This document shows, piece by piece, positions 33,630 to 42,782 of a stretch of DNA of 64,000 nucleotides (position 1 is the stretch's first letter; the number at the start of each line of letters is the position of its first letter). Source of the DNA: Candidatus Acididesulfobacter guangdongensis (GTDB lineage: Bacteria > SZUA-79 > Acidulodesulfobacterales > Acidulodesulfobacteraceae). Where the stretch lies: positions 1 to 64,000 of the forward strand of contig SGBC01000001.1 in the NCBI GenBank assembly GCA_004195045.1, read 5' to 3'. Below the pieces are notes generated by a model. That model ran no database searches and was not told where the DNA came from. It saw only the letters and a list, made by a program, of their open reading frames with translations. The position numbers were made by a program, and so were the translations under genes.

Positions 33630-34173
33630 TCATATTTTCATTATACTATGCCGTATCTCTTTTAACAAAGCAATAATTGCCGAAAAATATATTATCCTCT
33701 CTCTCCCTTTTTGCTCTTTATCGCTTATCCTAAATAAATCCATAAATTTATTATTTAATAATTTATCCATACTGTCTGTTTCCGATTCTAAACTCCTGTT
33801 CGTTTTTCCGGTAAAGAAATCGTCAATTGCTTTTTTTGACGATACCGCTCATATTTACGGTTATCTCCAGTAACTCCAAATCAACCGGCGGATATCCTAC
33901 AAGTTCTTTTATATTAATCTTTATTTCATTAGTTGAATTATAAATACTTTCCATTATAGCAATAAATGTTGTTATTCTTATAATTTCTTCAGACGGATTG
34001 CCGACCATTCCGTTTTCAATTTCAGTTTTAAGCTTTTTTAATTTCCCCAGACAATTTTCATCTTTATATTTTGCCGCTGGCTCTTCCAATACTGTTAATA
34101 GTCTTAATGTATATTCGAGGTTTGCTTCAACAATGCCTGCAAAAAGGGATAAGTTATGAGTTATATCGTTCAA
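33630..34173 (-). pseudogene. Helical hypothetical protein interrupted by a frameshift at A7
   Basis: The first frame gives 116 residues and stops just after a run of seven As (33831-33837, T on the plus strand). Removing one A, or a +1 shift there, continues into an open frame of about 65 more residues (AIDDFFTGKTNRSLESETDS...) ending at 33630. The joined protein (about 180 residues) is helical, soluble and of unknown family. It could be a real mutation, a phase-variable tract or a sequencing error. Confidence 0.65.
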
Positions 34174-34228
34174 AATTTAATTTTATAAATATTAAAAATT
34201 TTATCTGCAATATAAAATTACATTTTAT

Positions 34229-34891
34229 TTATTTAAGATGGTCGGACAAAAAATCACTTGTTTTTTTAATCATATCTTTAACATCATTTTTATCATATTC
34301 ATCGAATTTTCCGTGATCTGCATTGTTGCGAATATCGTTCAATACCTGGATTTTCTTTTGTATTAATCTGTTATAAATATTGCTATCAGCACATTTTTGA
34401 TTCATTGAACTTAGGTCTTCTTTAGATTTTAGCTTTATCCCATTTTTTAATGTTATTTTTCTAAGTCCATCTTCTAAAACTGCTCCACATAAAGAGGCGG
34501 CTGGGTCTTTGTATCCGCATTCCAAAAGGTGTTTCGCCATTTCTATGAAATCTGTAAATATTTCTGCAGAAACAAGCATCTTTATATCGGTAAGAAATCC
34601 ACCTAAAACATCTTCTCTAACAGAATTAAGAATCGCCTGACCCGACCTCACGGAATCTTCATATGCTGCCGTCAATTTTATAATTTCCTTAAAACTTTGC
34701 ACATATGTGTGGGTCTCTCCCAGTAAATTAATTAAAAAAGCTATCGTCTGGGTTTGCCACCCTGAAAATGAAGCTGAATCAAGGGTTGGTAATCCAAAAG
34801 GATTTGGTAGATTAGGTTTACGCGTTTCAAGTACTTTATCGCCTTTTTCAATTAGTCTGCCTATATGTTCTAATATTTTTTCTTTAGACAT
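34229..34891 (-). CDS. HEPN-type protein with R-x4-H motif
   Basis: A 220-residue helical protein. The C-terminal part has DPAASLCGAVLEDGLRKI and then DIRNNADHGKFDEY: Arg188 to His193 is the R-x4-H signature of HEPN ribonucleases. Proteins with this C-terminal module are common in abortive-infection and toxin-antitoxin loci. It lies upstream of the frameshifted gene on the same strand (55-nt gap), so the two may form a unit. Nuclease activity is inference. Confidence 0.7.
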   Translation of the reverse strand: MSKEKILEHIGRLIEKGDKVLETRKPNLPNPFGLPTLDSASFSGWQTQTIAFLINLLGETHTYVQSFKEIIKLTAAYEDSVRSGQAILNSVREDVLGGFLTDIKMLVSAEIFTDFIEMAKHLLECGYKDPAASLCGAVLEDGLRKITLKNGIKLKSKEDLSSMNQKCADSNIYNRLIQKKIQVLNDIRNNADHGKFDEYDKNDVKDMIKKTSDFLSDHLK

Positions 34892-35068
34892 TTTAATACT
34901 ACCTCTAATTCGGCATGCCGGTCAATATTTATAATTATTATTCAACTGTATTAAAAATCAAGTATTTTTATTGTGCCATGATTTTTAAAAATCCGGCGGA
35001 TTTTATTTTCCTGAACCGTTCTTTTATTATTACGAAGCAAGCATTATATTTATTTCCCTGGAAAAATG

Positions 35069-35629
35069 TTATATACTTTTATTCATATCTTTTATTTTTA
35101 ATCTTATGCTTTCTGCTATTTCATCGGCTTGTTTAAAAAGTTTAATGATGTTCTCTTTTAAGGAATCCAACGCATACATCTCTTCGCTGCAAGCTTTTTC
35201 TATTTCCTCACGGCTAACTTTCTTTGGGTAATATTTTTTAATGTATTCTTTAATTATATTTTCTTTTTTATCGCCCTCATCCTTATCTTTCAAAAAATCC
35301 CGCCAATTTTTATTTCCTTTTTTTGAATTACAATCTTTACAGCATGGTACAAGATTCCCGATAACATGACCATATCCGGAATATTCAGAATTTTTTACTA
35401 ATCCAACGAGATGATCCCAAGTCTCGGCAGGTTTACCGCAATATACACAATGCAAATCGTCTTCATTTTGGCCAAGTAAACGAACTGCTTCTTTAAGTTT
35501 GTTAATATCGTATGAATCATTTGGCGCAATCGCCGAAGCAAAGGCATGATTTATGGTAGTCTTTCTTTTGTTGGTTATTGAGTATGGTCTTAAATGAGAT
35601 TTAATGCTATCTATTTTCATTGTTTTCAT
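35069..35629 (-). CDS. HNH endonuclease
   Basis: A 186-residue protein. CVYCGKPAETWDHLVGL, then NLVPCCKDCNSKKGNKNW, form a Zn-binding HNH/McrA-like nuclease: two CxxC pairs and the DH catalytic dyad. The C-terminal tail is charged and helical. It is the last gene before the right end of the element. Such HNH proteins occur in restriction systems and in phage or plasmid cargo. Confidence 0.85.
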   Translation of the reverse strand: MKTMKIDSIKSHLRPYSITNKRKTTINHAFASAIAPNDSYDINKLKEAVRLLGQNEDDLHCVYCGKPAETWDHLVGLVKNSEYSGYGHVIGNLVPCCKDCNSKKGNKNWRDFLKDKDEGDKKENIIKEYIKKYYPKKVSREEIEKACSEEMYALDSLKENIIKLFKQADEIAESIRLKIKDMNKSI

Positions 35630-35900
35630 AATTCTGATATAGTTATAAAACCTTTATCATTTTATTTAACGCGACATTTTTTTGTTCGACGAATTACATA
35701 TTTCAAATTCTTCTTCGGTTTTGTATTCGTTGAAAAAATCACATTGCCCCATATTATATTAGTATTTCTTTTTATAACTATAACAAAAATATAATAAAAT
35801 GTTAATAAAATTATATAAAATATGCACTTTTTTTAAATTACATAAGCACATAAGAATGAAATGACATACATTATCGCCATTATAATTTAATTATTTTCTC

Positions 35901-35922
35901 ACTGCAACGCTTTTGCAACGGT
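35901..35922. promoter_or_regulatory. Putative integrase arm-type site, right
   Basis: ACTGCAACGCTTTTGCAACGGT, one mismatch from 4880-4901, in the same orientation, 118 bp inside the right repeat. The rest of 35,630-36,040 holds no gene. Confidence 0.6.
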
Positions 35923-36040
35923 AATAAACAAAAAGGCTATGAATTAACGGAAATATACGGAATAGACGGAATGGGTCAAACTGTTTAAATAACTGCAAAA
36001 TCAGGCGGAAAGTCGGTTTAGTTAAATTAATTGAAACGTT

Positions 36041-36087
36041 TTGACACGGTAGGGGTCGGCGGTTCGAGACCGCCCGTGCCTACCAGT
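36041..36087 (+). repeat. attR: 3' half of tRNA-Val(GAC), 47-bp direct repeat
   Basis: Identical to 4790-4836. Here the sequence upstream (AAACGTTT) does not restore the 5' anticodon strand, so this copy is the shorter tRNA fragment left at the distal end after integration. Confidence 0.9.
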
Positions 36088-36192
36088 TAAAACCGCAGTA
36101 AACAAGCACTTTCTGCAACATTCCTCTTGACAGGCATATGCACAAAAATGTATAAATATGAATAGAAATAACTTATTTTTACTACTATATTA

Positions 36193-36369
36193 CTACCATT
36201 TACTACTAAAAAAATGGCATGCCAAGCATTTCCTGCCGGTTTTAGGGAATAAAAATATTGCCGATATTTCGACTAATAAAATATCTTTTGCAATCTCATG
36301 TTTTTTTAAATCTGTGTCCGAAAAACCGTATAGAAATATATTCGAATCAAGGAGGATATTATCTTTCAT
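36193..36369 (-). pseudogene. Truncated PIN-domain toxin (VapC-like)
   Basis: A 58-codon frame overlapping the end of the antitoxin gene by 11 nt. It begins KDNILLDSNIFLYGFSDTD and continues KKHEIAKDIL, the N-terminal PIN motif with the first catalytic Asp, then drifts into unrelated sequence and stops. A full VapC needs about 130 residues. Truncated, so inactive. Confidence 0.72.
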
Positions 36370-36565
36370 TGGCTTCGTCTCTCGATAAAAAAGATACGCC
36401 GTCCCTAAGATGAACGGGATTGTTTACCGTCCTGAAAATAAAATCTTTCTCGCCTTTAGAATCTTTATCTAATATTATGACCTTAGCTTTTTTTGCGTTA
36501 AAATATTCTTTAGGCAAATGAATTATGCCGTTTTCTATTTCCGCCTCAAATTCTGTATTTCGCAT
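36359..36565 (-). CDS. Antitoxin of the broken VapBC-like pair
   Basis: A 68-residue protein with an AbrB/VapB-like N-terminal strand pattern (EFEAEIENGIIHLPKEYFNAKKAKVIIL) and a C-terminal toxin-binding tail. It is intact although its toxin is truncated. It lies outside the 31-kb element. Confidence 0.65.
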   Translation of the reverse strand: MRNTEFEAEIENGIIHLPKEYFNAKKAKVIILDKDSKGEKDFIFRTVNNPVHLRDGVSFLSRDEANER

Positions 36566-36717
36566 CTTCCGTGCCTCTTAATATATTATGGTATTATAAT
36601 TCTATAATAAATAAATCATTTATTTATTCATTTATTAATTATACTGCTTTTTTTGGATGTATTCAATATTTTAGCATTTTTCGCATTTTTTATTGAATCT
36701 GTAAATTTGTAATAGAT

Positions 36718-36749
36718 ATTGTTTATAATCTGTATTGTTTATAATCTGT
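36718..36749. repeat. Tandem 16-bp repeat
   Basis: Two perfect copies of ATTGTTTATAATCTGT in an AT-rich gap (36,566-36,945) that holds no gene. It could be a duplicated -10 region or operator. Confidence 0.6.
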
Positions 36750-36945
36750 TCTTTACTGCCATATTACTACCTTATTATAAATATGTATTAATGTATTTGC
36801 CTGTTTTATGGGACAGTAACTGCTATTTTATGAACTTGATTATTTCTATAAATAGATATATATTGAATATATATTTATATTTATATTTTATTAATATAGT
36901 TGTAATTTTTGTTTTTTACAAGTCAAATAATTATTAAAATAAAAT

Positions 36946-37209
36946 ATGGATAATAAAAATATAGTCGTAAAATTAACAAAACACGCTGAAATAAAAATAA
37001 AAGAAAGAAATATTTCTTTAAATATCATAGAAAAAATTATTTCAAATCCTGAAATGATTGAAAATGACAAAATTGACGAATAATTAGTGCATTTCATAGG
37101 AAAAGTTGACGGACGGTATTTACGAATAATTGGAAGGCGGGATAGTAAAAACAGTTTCTTGGTTATAAGTTCTTTTTTTGACAGACGGATTAAAAAAATA
37201 AACAATTGA
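36946..37209 (+). pseudogene. DUF4258-like toxin gene with in-frame stop
   Basis: The frame reads KLTKHAEIKIKERNISLNII through to DRRIKKINN, the DUF4258 pattern, but TAA at 37081-37083 interrupts it after 45 codons. It precedes a DUF2283 gene, the usual partner in this probable toxin-antitoxin pair. The second half remains well preserved, so inactivation looks recent. Confidence 0.72.
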
Positions 37210-37217
37210 GGTAAATT

Positions 37218-37418
37218 ATGTTAAAAATAGATTATGATAAAGACGGCGATATTTTAGAAATTAGATTTTCCGATAATCCCATAAAGGATAGCGAATATAT
37301 AAATGAATCCGGTTTAGTGATAGATTATGACAAAGACGGTAAAATAGCCGCAGTTGAAGTCATTTCATTTTCTAAGAGAGTAGCAACAAATAATTCGCTT
37401 GAAGCATTGGCTGTTTAA
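37218..37418 (+). CDS. DUF2283 protein (probable antitoxin)
   Basis: A 66-residue protein with two DYDKDG motifs (YDKDGDILEIRFSD and VIDYDKDGKIAAVEVI), the DUF2283 hallmark. AGGT lies before the ATG and the start is 8 nt after the broken DUF4258 gene. DUF4258 and DUF2283 genes commonly pair. Confidence 0.82.
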   Translation: MLKIDYDKDGDILEIRFSDNPIKDSEYINESGLVIDYDKDGKIAAVEVISFSKRVATNNSLEALAV

Positions 37419-37480
37419 TAAACAAATAATCACTCCTGTTGTATTTGGTAATATTTTAAACAAAAAGTACTATACAATGC

Positions 37481-38599
37481 TCATAACCGTTTTCTTTCAT
37501 TCTTTTTATTTATTTTATTAATATTATACAATTTTATTGTCTTTGGCAAATATGATGCGAAAAACTTAAACACCTCTAAGTTCCATCCGGGCAAAACCAC
37601 ATGACCGCTATTTTTTGCTATAAATAGCTGCTTTTTAGATTTAATTAGTTTATATACGACGAAAGTGCCTTTGGGCGGACAATCCTCATCTTTAAGTCCT
37701 ACCCCAATAAGAACGGGCGATTTAATCCAGCCGGCAAAATTCTTTGTATCTACATAATACAGTGATCTCATAACCTTAGTTTTATCGGACGGATGTTTTT
37801 TTAAGAACGATTTGACTTCCATATATGGACCCATCTTTGCAAGAGGCATCTGTACCGGTATATCGCTCAAAAAGGGAACATCTGCGGCGGCGGCTACGAC
37901 ATGATGGTCTATTGCGGCGTCGATTAATGATAGCCCTCCTCCCATACTTCCTCCTGTAACGAATATAAATTTAGAATTTATATTTTTAAAATGCTCAAGA
38001 AATCTTAACGACGATAGAGAATCCATTATTATTTTTACCATCGAAAAAGTTTTTACGCGTAGAATGCCGTTTGTCATGAGCCCCGGAAACCCGGGATTGT
38101 AAACTGACCTGCTCCTTCCGTGCCCCCTTAAATCAATAGAAAGTGCGCCGTAGCCCCTTTCTGCAAAAAAATGTGCCCAGCCCGGAGTACCATAGGAACC
38201 GTATCCATGCAATAACAGCACACCGGGATATTTTTTTCCTTTAACTCCGTATGGAATAGCAAAATAACCTTTTAACTTTAGTCCGTCATATGATGTTAAG
38301 GTTAAATCGTAGGTCTCTATTTTATTTATTTTGTCGTTATACAGCGGTTTTAGACTATAAACGACATTTTTTTTGCGAAGATTTCTATACATAGTGTTCC
38401 AGAATTTTTTAAACTTATGATATACAACTGACTTCATCATTGCCGTTTTAACATTATCCTTATAATAAACAGCATTTTTAATCGGTTTTGCAACCTCTGC
38501 CGATATAAAAAAGTGAGCATATAAAAAAAATGACGCTACAAAAATTATCACTGCAAACAGTATTACATATAAAATTTTATTTTTCATAAAATACCGCAT
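37481..38599 (-). CDS. Alpha/beta hydrolase (esterase-like), membrane-anchored or secreted
   Basis: A 372-residue protein with an N-terminal hydrophobic segment (residues 6-30). The hydrolase core shows GVLLLHGYGSYG (oxyanion), DLRGHGRS, GGSMGGGLS (nucleophile Ser), a probable Asp in GVGLKDEDCPP and the catalytic His in NSGHVV. It resembles acetyl-xylan-esterase or dienelactone-hydrolase-type enzymes. Substrate unknown; periplasmic location likely. Confidence 0.8.
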   Translation of the reverse strand: MRYFMKNKILYVILFAVIIFVASFFLYAHFFISAEVAKPIKNAVYYKDNVKTAMMKSVVYHKFKKFWNTMYRNLRKKNVVYSLKPLYNDKINKIETYDLTLTSYDGLKLKGYFAIPYGVKGKKYPGVLLLHGYGSYGTPGWAHFFAERGYGALSIDLRGHGRSRSVYNPGFPGLMTNGILRVKTFSMVKIIMDSLSSLRFLEHFKNINSKFIFVTGGSMGGGLSLIDAAIDHHVVAAAADVPFLSDIPVQMPLAKMGPYMEVKSFLKKHPSDKTKVMRSLYYVDTKNFAGWIKSPVLIGVGLKDEDCPPKGTFVVYKLIKSKKQLFIAKNSGHVVLPGWNLEVFKFFASYLPKTIKLYNINKINKKNERKRL

Positions 38600-38871
38600 T
38601 TTATCATAATTTTATTATAAAAATAGGTATATTTTTTGAAATATTCCAAAAATATACCTATAAACGCACCAATAAATATTATTATTATTTGAGTTAAATT
38701 TATCTTTTTACCTTTCTATTGAGTAAAGCAGCTGTACAAAAAGAAATTTTCGATTAATATTCATATATTTATAAAATAACGCAAATGCCCGTTGATTAAT
38801 ATATAAAATGAAAAAAGAAACATCATAATACCAATCAGCAGGCTATAATTTTATAAAAATAGACGGCTGAA

Positions 38872-40596
38872 CTAATCAGAATTTTTACTTGACGGACGCG
38901 ATGTTTTAAATTGCGCAGTCCTTGCATTTTGGCTTTTACCATAACGCTGCGGTCGGTTTTGGCTGCCGGGCGCTGCAGTGCGAGGCATTGCTGCATTATT
39001 TGTACGGGTTGTATAATAATTATTACCGGCACCGGTTTTTCTGCTATTATCATCAGCGTTTGCGCCGGCGGTATACCTTTTATTATCGGCACTGAAAGTC
39101 CTGCTGTTAGTGCTATATCCCCTGCTGCTATCGCCGGCTCTGTTAGCGGTTGTGCCTGCATATCTCTTATTATTATTATCGGCTCTGTTAGCGGTAGTGC
39201 CGGTATATCTCTTATTAGTATCAGCGGTTCTAGTGTTATCAGTATTAAAATTTGCGCTCGCAGTCCTTCTTGGCATATTCTGCCGGCGCGGCGACGAATT
39301 TTGAACTTCAGCCGGAAGATTAGCCGGCGGCACAAAACTGTCAAATACTACTTTAGGAATCTCCCGTTTAATAACTCGTTCAATTTCTTTTAAATATTGA
39401 AGCTCTTCTCTATCTACTAATGAAATAGCAGCACCGGCGCTGCCTGCCCGTCCTGTGCGTCCTATACGGTGAATGTAATCTTCGGCAACATTCGGCAATT
39501 CAAAATTTACTACGTGCGGCAGATGGTCTATATCTAATCCGCGTGAAACAATATCTGTAGCAACCAGTACAGAGAGGGAGCCGTTCTTAAATTGGGTTAG
39601 CGCTTTTGTCCTTGCAGGCTGACTTTTGTTGCTGTGTATAGCTGCCGACGAAATGCCGTCTGACAGCAGTTTTTCAGTAAGTTTATTGGCGCCGTTTTTA
39701 GTGCGTGTAAACACTAACACCTGTTTCCAGTCATAATGTCTGATGATGTGTGAAAGCAAATGGCTTTTAAGACGCTGCTGCACTAAATGCACACTTTGTT
39801 CTACAAGCTCAGACGGAGTATTCCTGCGTGTAACTTCGACAAATACAGGGTTATGCAATATACCTTTTGAAAGAGATTTAATCTCTTCGGAAAAAGTCGC
39901 CGATAGTAATAAATTCTGTCTCTGTTTGGGCAGCAATGCCGTTATTTTTTTTATATCCCTAATAAAACCCATATCTAACATGCGGTCTGCTTCATCCAGC
40001 ACCAAAACTTCTACGCCGGATAAATCAAGCGTTTTTCTCGTTATATGGTCAAGCAGACGTCCGGGCGTTGAAACAACTATATCAATATGCCTCCTTAAAG
40101 ATTTAATCTGAGCGAAAATACTGACGCCCCCATACATAACCATAGTTTTAAGAGAAGTATATTTCCCGTATGTTTTCACTGATTCTTCTACCTGAGCAGC
40201 CAGTTCACGCGTAGGGGTCAGTATTAAACAGCGCGGAAAACCTGAGCGGTTATTATTAACTGACGGCTTTTCCAACAGATGATGTAATATCGGCAGGGTA
40301 AAAGCGGCAGTTTTACCTGTGCCGGTCTGAGCACTTGCCATTACGTCGCCGCCTGCCAATATTAGCGGAATCGCCTTAGCCTGCACTGCGGTCGGCGTGA
40401 TATAACCAGCGTCGGCAATAGCGCGCATTATCGGCTGTGATAGATTTAAATCTGCGAAAGATATAGAAGCATTATCCGCTTTGTCTGCACCATTATCCGC
40501 ATTTTCCGGCATAGTTTTAAAAGGTGCCGTTTTAAATTCCGCTTTTTTTGCAAATTTTGAATCGTAGTTCTTTCCGTTTTTAAACATTTTTTTCAA
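38872..40596 (-). CDS. rhlE: DEAD-box RNA helicase, RhlE-like
   Basis: A 574-residue protein with an intact helicase core: Q-motif region, AQTGTGKTA, PTRELA, DEAD, SAT, and HRIGRTGRAG between residues about 40 and 410. The C-terminal 140 residues form a low-complexity Asn/Arg/Thr/Gly tail with near-repeats (KRYAGTTANRAD), as in RhlE/CsdA-type helicases where basic tails bind RNA. It should remodel RNA in ribosome assembly or decay, perhaps at low temperature. The gap at 38,600-38,871 contains no gene. Confidence 0.93.
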   Translation of the reverse strand: MKKMFKNGKNYDSKFAKKAEFKTAPFKTMPENADNGADKADNASISFADLNLSQPIMRAIADAGYITPTAVQAKAIPLILAGGDVMASAQTGTGKTAAFTLPILHHLLEKPSVNNNRSGFPRCLILTPTRELAAQVEESVKTYGKYTSLKTMVMYGGVSIFAQIKSLRRHIDIVVSTPGRLLDHITRKTLDLSGVEVLVLDEADRMLDMGFIRDIKKITALLPKQRQNLLLSATFSEEIKSLSKGILHNPVFVEVTRRNTPSELVEQSVHLVQQRLKSHLLSHIIRHYDWKQVLVFTRTKNGANKLTEKLLSDGISSAAIHSNKSQPARTKALTQFKNGSLSVLVATDIVSRGLDIDHLPHVVNFELPNVAEDYIHRIGRTGRAGSAGAAISLVDREELQYLKEIERVIKREIPKVVFDSFVPPANLPAEVQNSSPRRQNMPRRTASANFNTDNTRTADTNKRYTGTTANRADNNNKRYAGTTANRAGDSSRGYSTNSRTFSADNKRYTAGANADDNSRKTGAGNNYYTTRTNNAAMPRTAAPGSQNRPQRYGKSQNARTAQFKTSRPSSKNSD

Positions 40597-41171
40597 TACC
40601 TCCGGTACTGTTTTGACAAATCAAATAGTTATATGTTTTGACGCCATATCTATTCTCCGTATCTATTCTAAAGTTAAATTCTAAAGTTAAATAGTTAATT
40701 TAGAAATGCCTATACTTTGCTCTCTTTAAAATAACATAAAGCGAACATACTGCTTTCTTTAACAAAAGCCGTAAAGACAATGCTTCGTTCAATTATAGAT
40801 AAAATAATCTTCACTCGGCTTTTTAGGCAATTTCTTCAATTTGAATTAGATAATATGAGATATAAAAATCAGGCTGTCAAAACGATAAAAAATTTAATGC
40901 GGAGTCAAAGCAAAAAATAACTATAACCATCACCGAAGCGTATTTTTCATCAGCAGATATTTTTTCAAATTTTTTTCATTTGAAAATTTGAAACATATAT
41001 TTCATATTTACGTTAGTATATCATATTTTGGAAAAGTAAACTATTCTAATTTAAATAATTTCATTTTAAAACATTTAAAACCAAAGAGATTTTTATTCGC
41101 ATAATTAATGATTAACTAATATGTTACTATTTATAAAACATTAGCAGCGCGAATTTCATGCTTAACTTAAT
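40597..41171. other. AT-rich gap without a gene
   Basis: No coding frame or RNA is recognisable. It includes a short duplication (TCTAAAGTTAAAT, about 40668-40693) and must hold the rhlE promoter. Confidence 0.6.
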
Positions 41172-41210
41172 AAAAAAGCGGAAAGACTTTTTCTGCACAG
41201 TCTTCCCGCT
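41172..41210 (-). terminator. Rho-independent terminator of the cytochrome-porin gene
   Basis: A 12-bp stem (AGCGGGAAGACT / AGTCTTTCCGCT, one wobble) with a T-run on the minus strand, about 80 nt past the stop codon. Confidence 0.85.
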
Positions 41211-41288
41211 AATATTTTCACTATTGCTAATCAGCTCAACAGCAACATACTTTTTTTATAAAAGTGTCTCTGCTCTCTTGCGCATTTA

Positions 41289-42782
41289 TTAGAATGCGAA
41301 GAATAAGCCTGTCTGCAATGTGTTGTCCTGTGTATGATTGGTAAAATCATATCCTGCATATAAATGAGCATTGTATGCCAAATTATATTCAGCCATTAGA
41401 TATAATGCATCTTTTACACCATCGTTTCCATTATATGAACCAACTTGGTACAAATCATCATTATTTGGGTATGAAGAATTTAATGTTCGATCAAATGCTT
41501 CCTGAGCATCTTTATGCGCCCATGAATATGTTGCATAATCAGCATAAACCATCAAACCGTCTCCAACCTGCGGAAATAAATATCTTCCGTAAACTTCAAA
41601 GTCTGAATAGCCGTTTGAAGTATTGTTAATAGTATTATTACCTGTTAAACCATTAAATGTATTCACATTTTCATTGCTTGGTCCATATGGATTAGAGTCA
41701 TTCTGTTCCATCCAAGTTGCGCCAAGTTCGTAAATGTCGTTAGCTAAATCTACGTCAATGCCGTTAACCGTAACTCTGTCAGTCCATGAACCAACAGTTT
41801 TAGCGGAGGCTGTTGTCTGAATCGGCTCTGCGATTGTTGCTCCATAGTAACCAAACTCTAACTGACCGACAGGGACTGGATAATATTCTTTTAACTGATA
41901 AGAATATTCCATTGCGTTGGAAGTTGTATCATTACTTAGAGCTGCATCATTATTTGCTAATGTAATTCCAGAGGTATTAAGATTTGGATTGTTATTAATA
42001 AAGCTACCCGCACTTCCTGCATCATTCGTCATTGTTACTTTATACCACAAATGATATCCGGGTGTTCCGTATAATTCGATACCGGGATTCTGGGCGTGAA
42101 TTAAAGTACCAGCTTCGCCGTCATAACCAATGTTTAAGTCCTGACCATTACCTACCGGACCGACTGAATTCCAATCCATCATCTGTCTGTAGAAATAAGG
42201 ACTTGCGGTTGTGATGATACCCATTTTTAAGTTAAGCAAATGCGGTGCTATACCGAAACCTGAACCTAAACCGTTAAGAGATGCCCATACCTGATTATTT
42301 TTTATAGCATTGCCATTTGTTGCTCCGGTATGCACATAAAAAGATATAGAATTTGACAGCGGTGAATAAATTTTGAATGCTCCGCCGGCAACTATACCTA
42401 ATTTGTCGTTAAAACCGTCGGTTTGACCGGTACTTCCGTTATCAACAAACCCTGGAGTAGCAATGCCTTCATTTCCCTGATGTAAATAAGCAATATTCGC
42501 CTCAATCATGATAGGTACAGGCCATGGATTCGGCAATGACAATCCTTTTGTAATCTGTGTTGCGTCTGCAGGCGTTCCGTTTGTGCCCGGAAGTCTGAAT
42601 CCGTTTCTCCAGAATGCTCTTCCGAAGGGGTTTAAATTTGGAAATACCGTGTGACAGACTGCGCATGAAAAATGATACTTCTGCGCAAAAGCAGGAATTG
42701 CGTTTGCTTTCTTAGGGACGATTGCGAAAGAAACCCCTAATACAAACAAAGCAATCAAAAACACTGTAAGTTGCTTTTTCAT
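41289..42782 (-). CDS. Monoheme cytochrome c fused to an outer-membrane beta-barrel (Cyc2-like architecture)
   Basis: A 497-residue protein: signal peptide (cleavage near ANA, 26-28), then IPAFAQKYHF and one c-type heme site CAVCH (40-44), followed by FPNLNPFGRAFWRNGF and a long region of alternating strands ending in Phe (FFAF), typical of a porin. The same plan (small cytochrome plugged into a barrel) is that of Cyc2 iron oxidases, whose heme segment is similar. It may carry electrons across the outer membrane. Cyc2 function is inference; several related cytochrome-porins have unknown roles. It has its own terminator and a long upstream region. Confidence 0.78.
   Translation of the reverse strand: MKKQLTVFLIALFVLGVSFAIVPKKANAIPAFAQKYHFSCAVCHTVFPNLNPFGRAFWRNGFRLPGTNGTPADATQITKGLSLPNPWPVPIMIEANIAYLHQGNEGIATPGFVDNGSTGQTDGFNDKLGIVAGGAFKIYSPLSNSISFYVHTGATNGNAIKNNQVWASLNGLGSGFGIAPHLLNLKMGIITTASPYFYRQMMDWNSVGPVGNGQDLNIGYDGEAGTLIHAQNPGIELYGTPGYHLWYKVTMTNDAGSAGSFINNNPNLNTSGITLANNDAALSNDTTSNAMEYSYQLKEYYPVPVGQLEFGYYGATIAEPIQTTASAKTVGSWTDRVTVNGIDVDLANDIYELGATWMEQNDSNPYGPSNENVNTFNGLTGNNTINNTSNGYSDFEVYGRYLFPQVGDGLMVYADYATYSWAHKDAQEAFDRTLNSSYPNNDDLYQVGSYNGNDGVKDALYLMAEYNLAYNAHLYAGYDFTNHTQDNTLQTGLFFAF

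Larger units (their letters stand above)
4790..36087. mobile_element. Integrative and conjugative-type element, about 31.3 kb, in tRNA-Val(GAC)
   Basis: Bounded by the 47-bp tRNA-Val repeat at both ends, with an integrase and excisionase-like gene next to the left end. It holds a nearly complete VirB-type type IV secretion gene set, a coupling-protein-like ATPase, an entry-exclusion-like lipoprotein, ParAB, a RepA-like initiator and a cargo block of restriction/defence genes. Core genes are all on the minus strand; cargo is mixed. I find no canonical relaxase and no VirB11 homolog. The parAB-rep set suggests that the excised circle may replicate. The boundaries are seen directly; autonomous transfer is inference. 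Confidence 0.88.

Noticed and set aside
35594-35794. A 66-codon plus-strand frame near the right end
   Set aside because: Starts within the HNH gene's antisense, has no ribosome site and resembles nothing.
36891-37205. A 104-codon minus-strand frame
   Set aside because: It lies antisense to the clear DUF4258-like reading on the plus strand.
38835-39393. Frames overlapping the rhlE 3' region, both strands
   Set aside because: Products of the low-complexity rhlE tail read in other frames.
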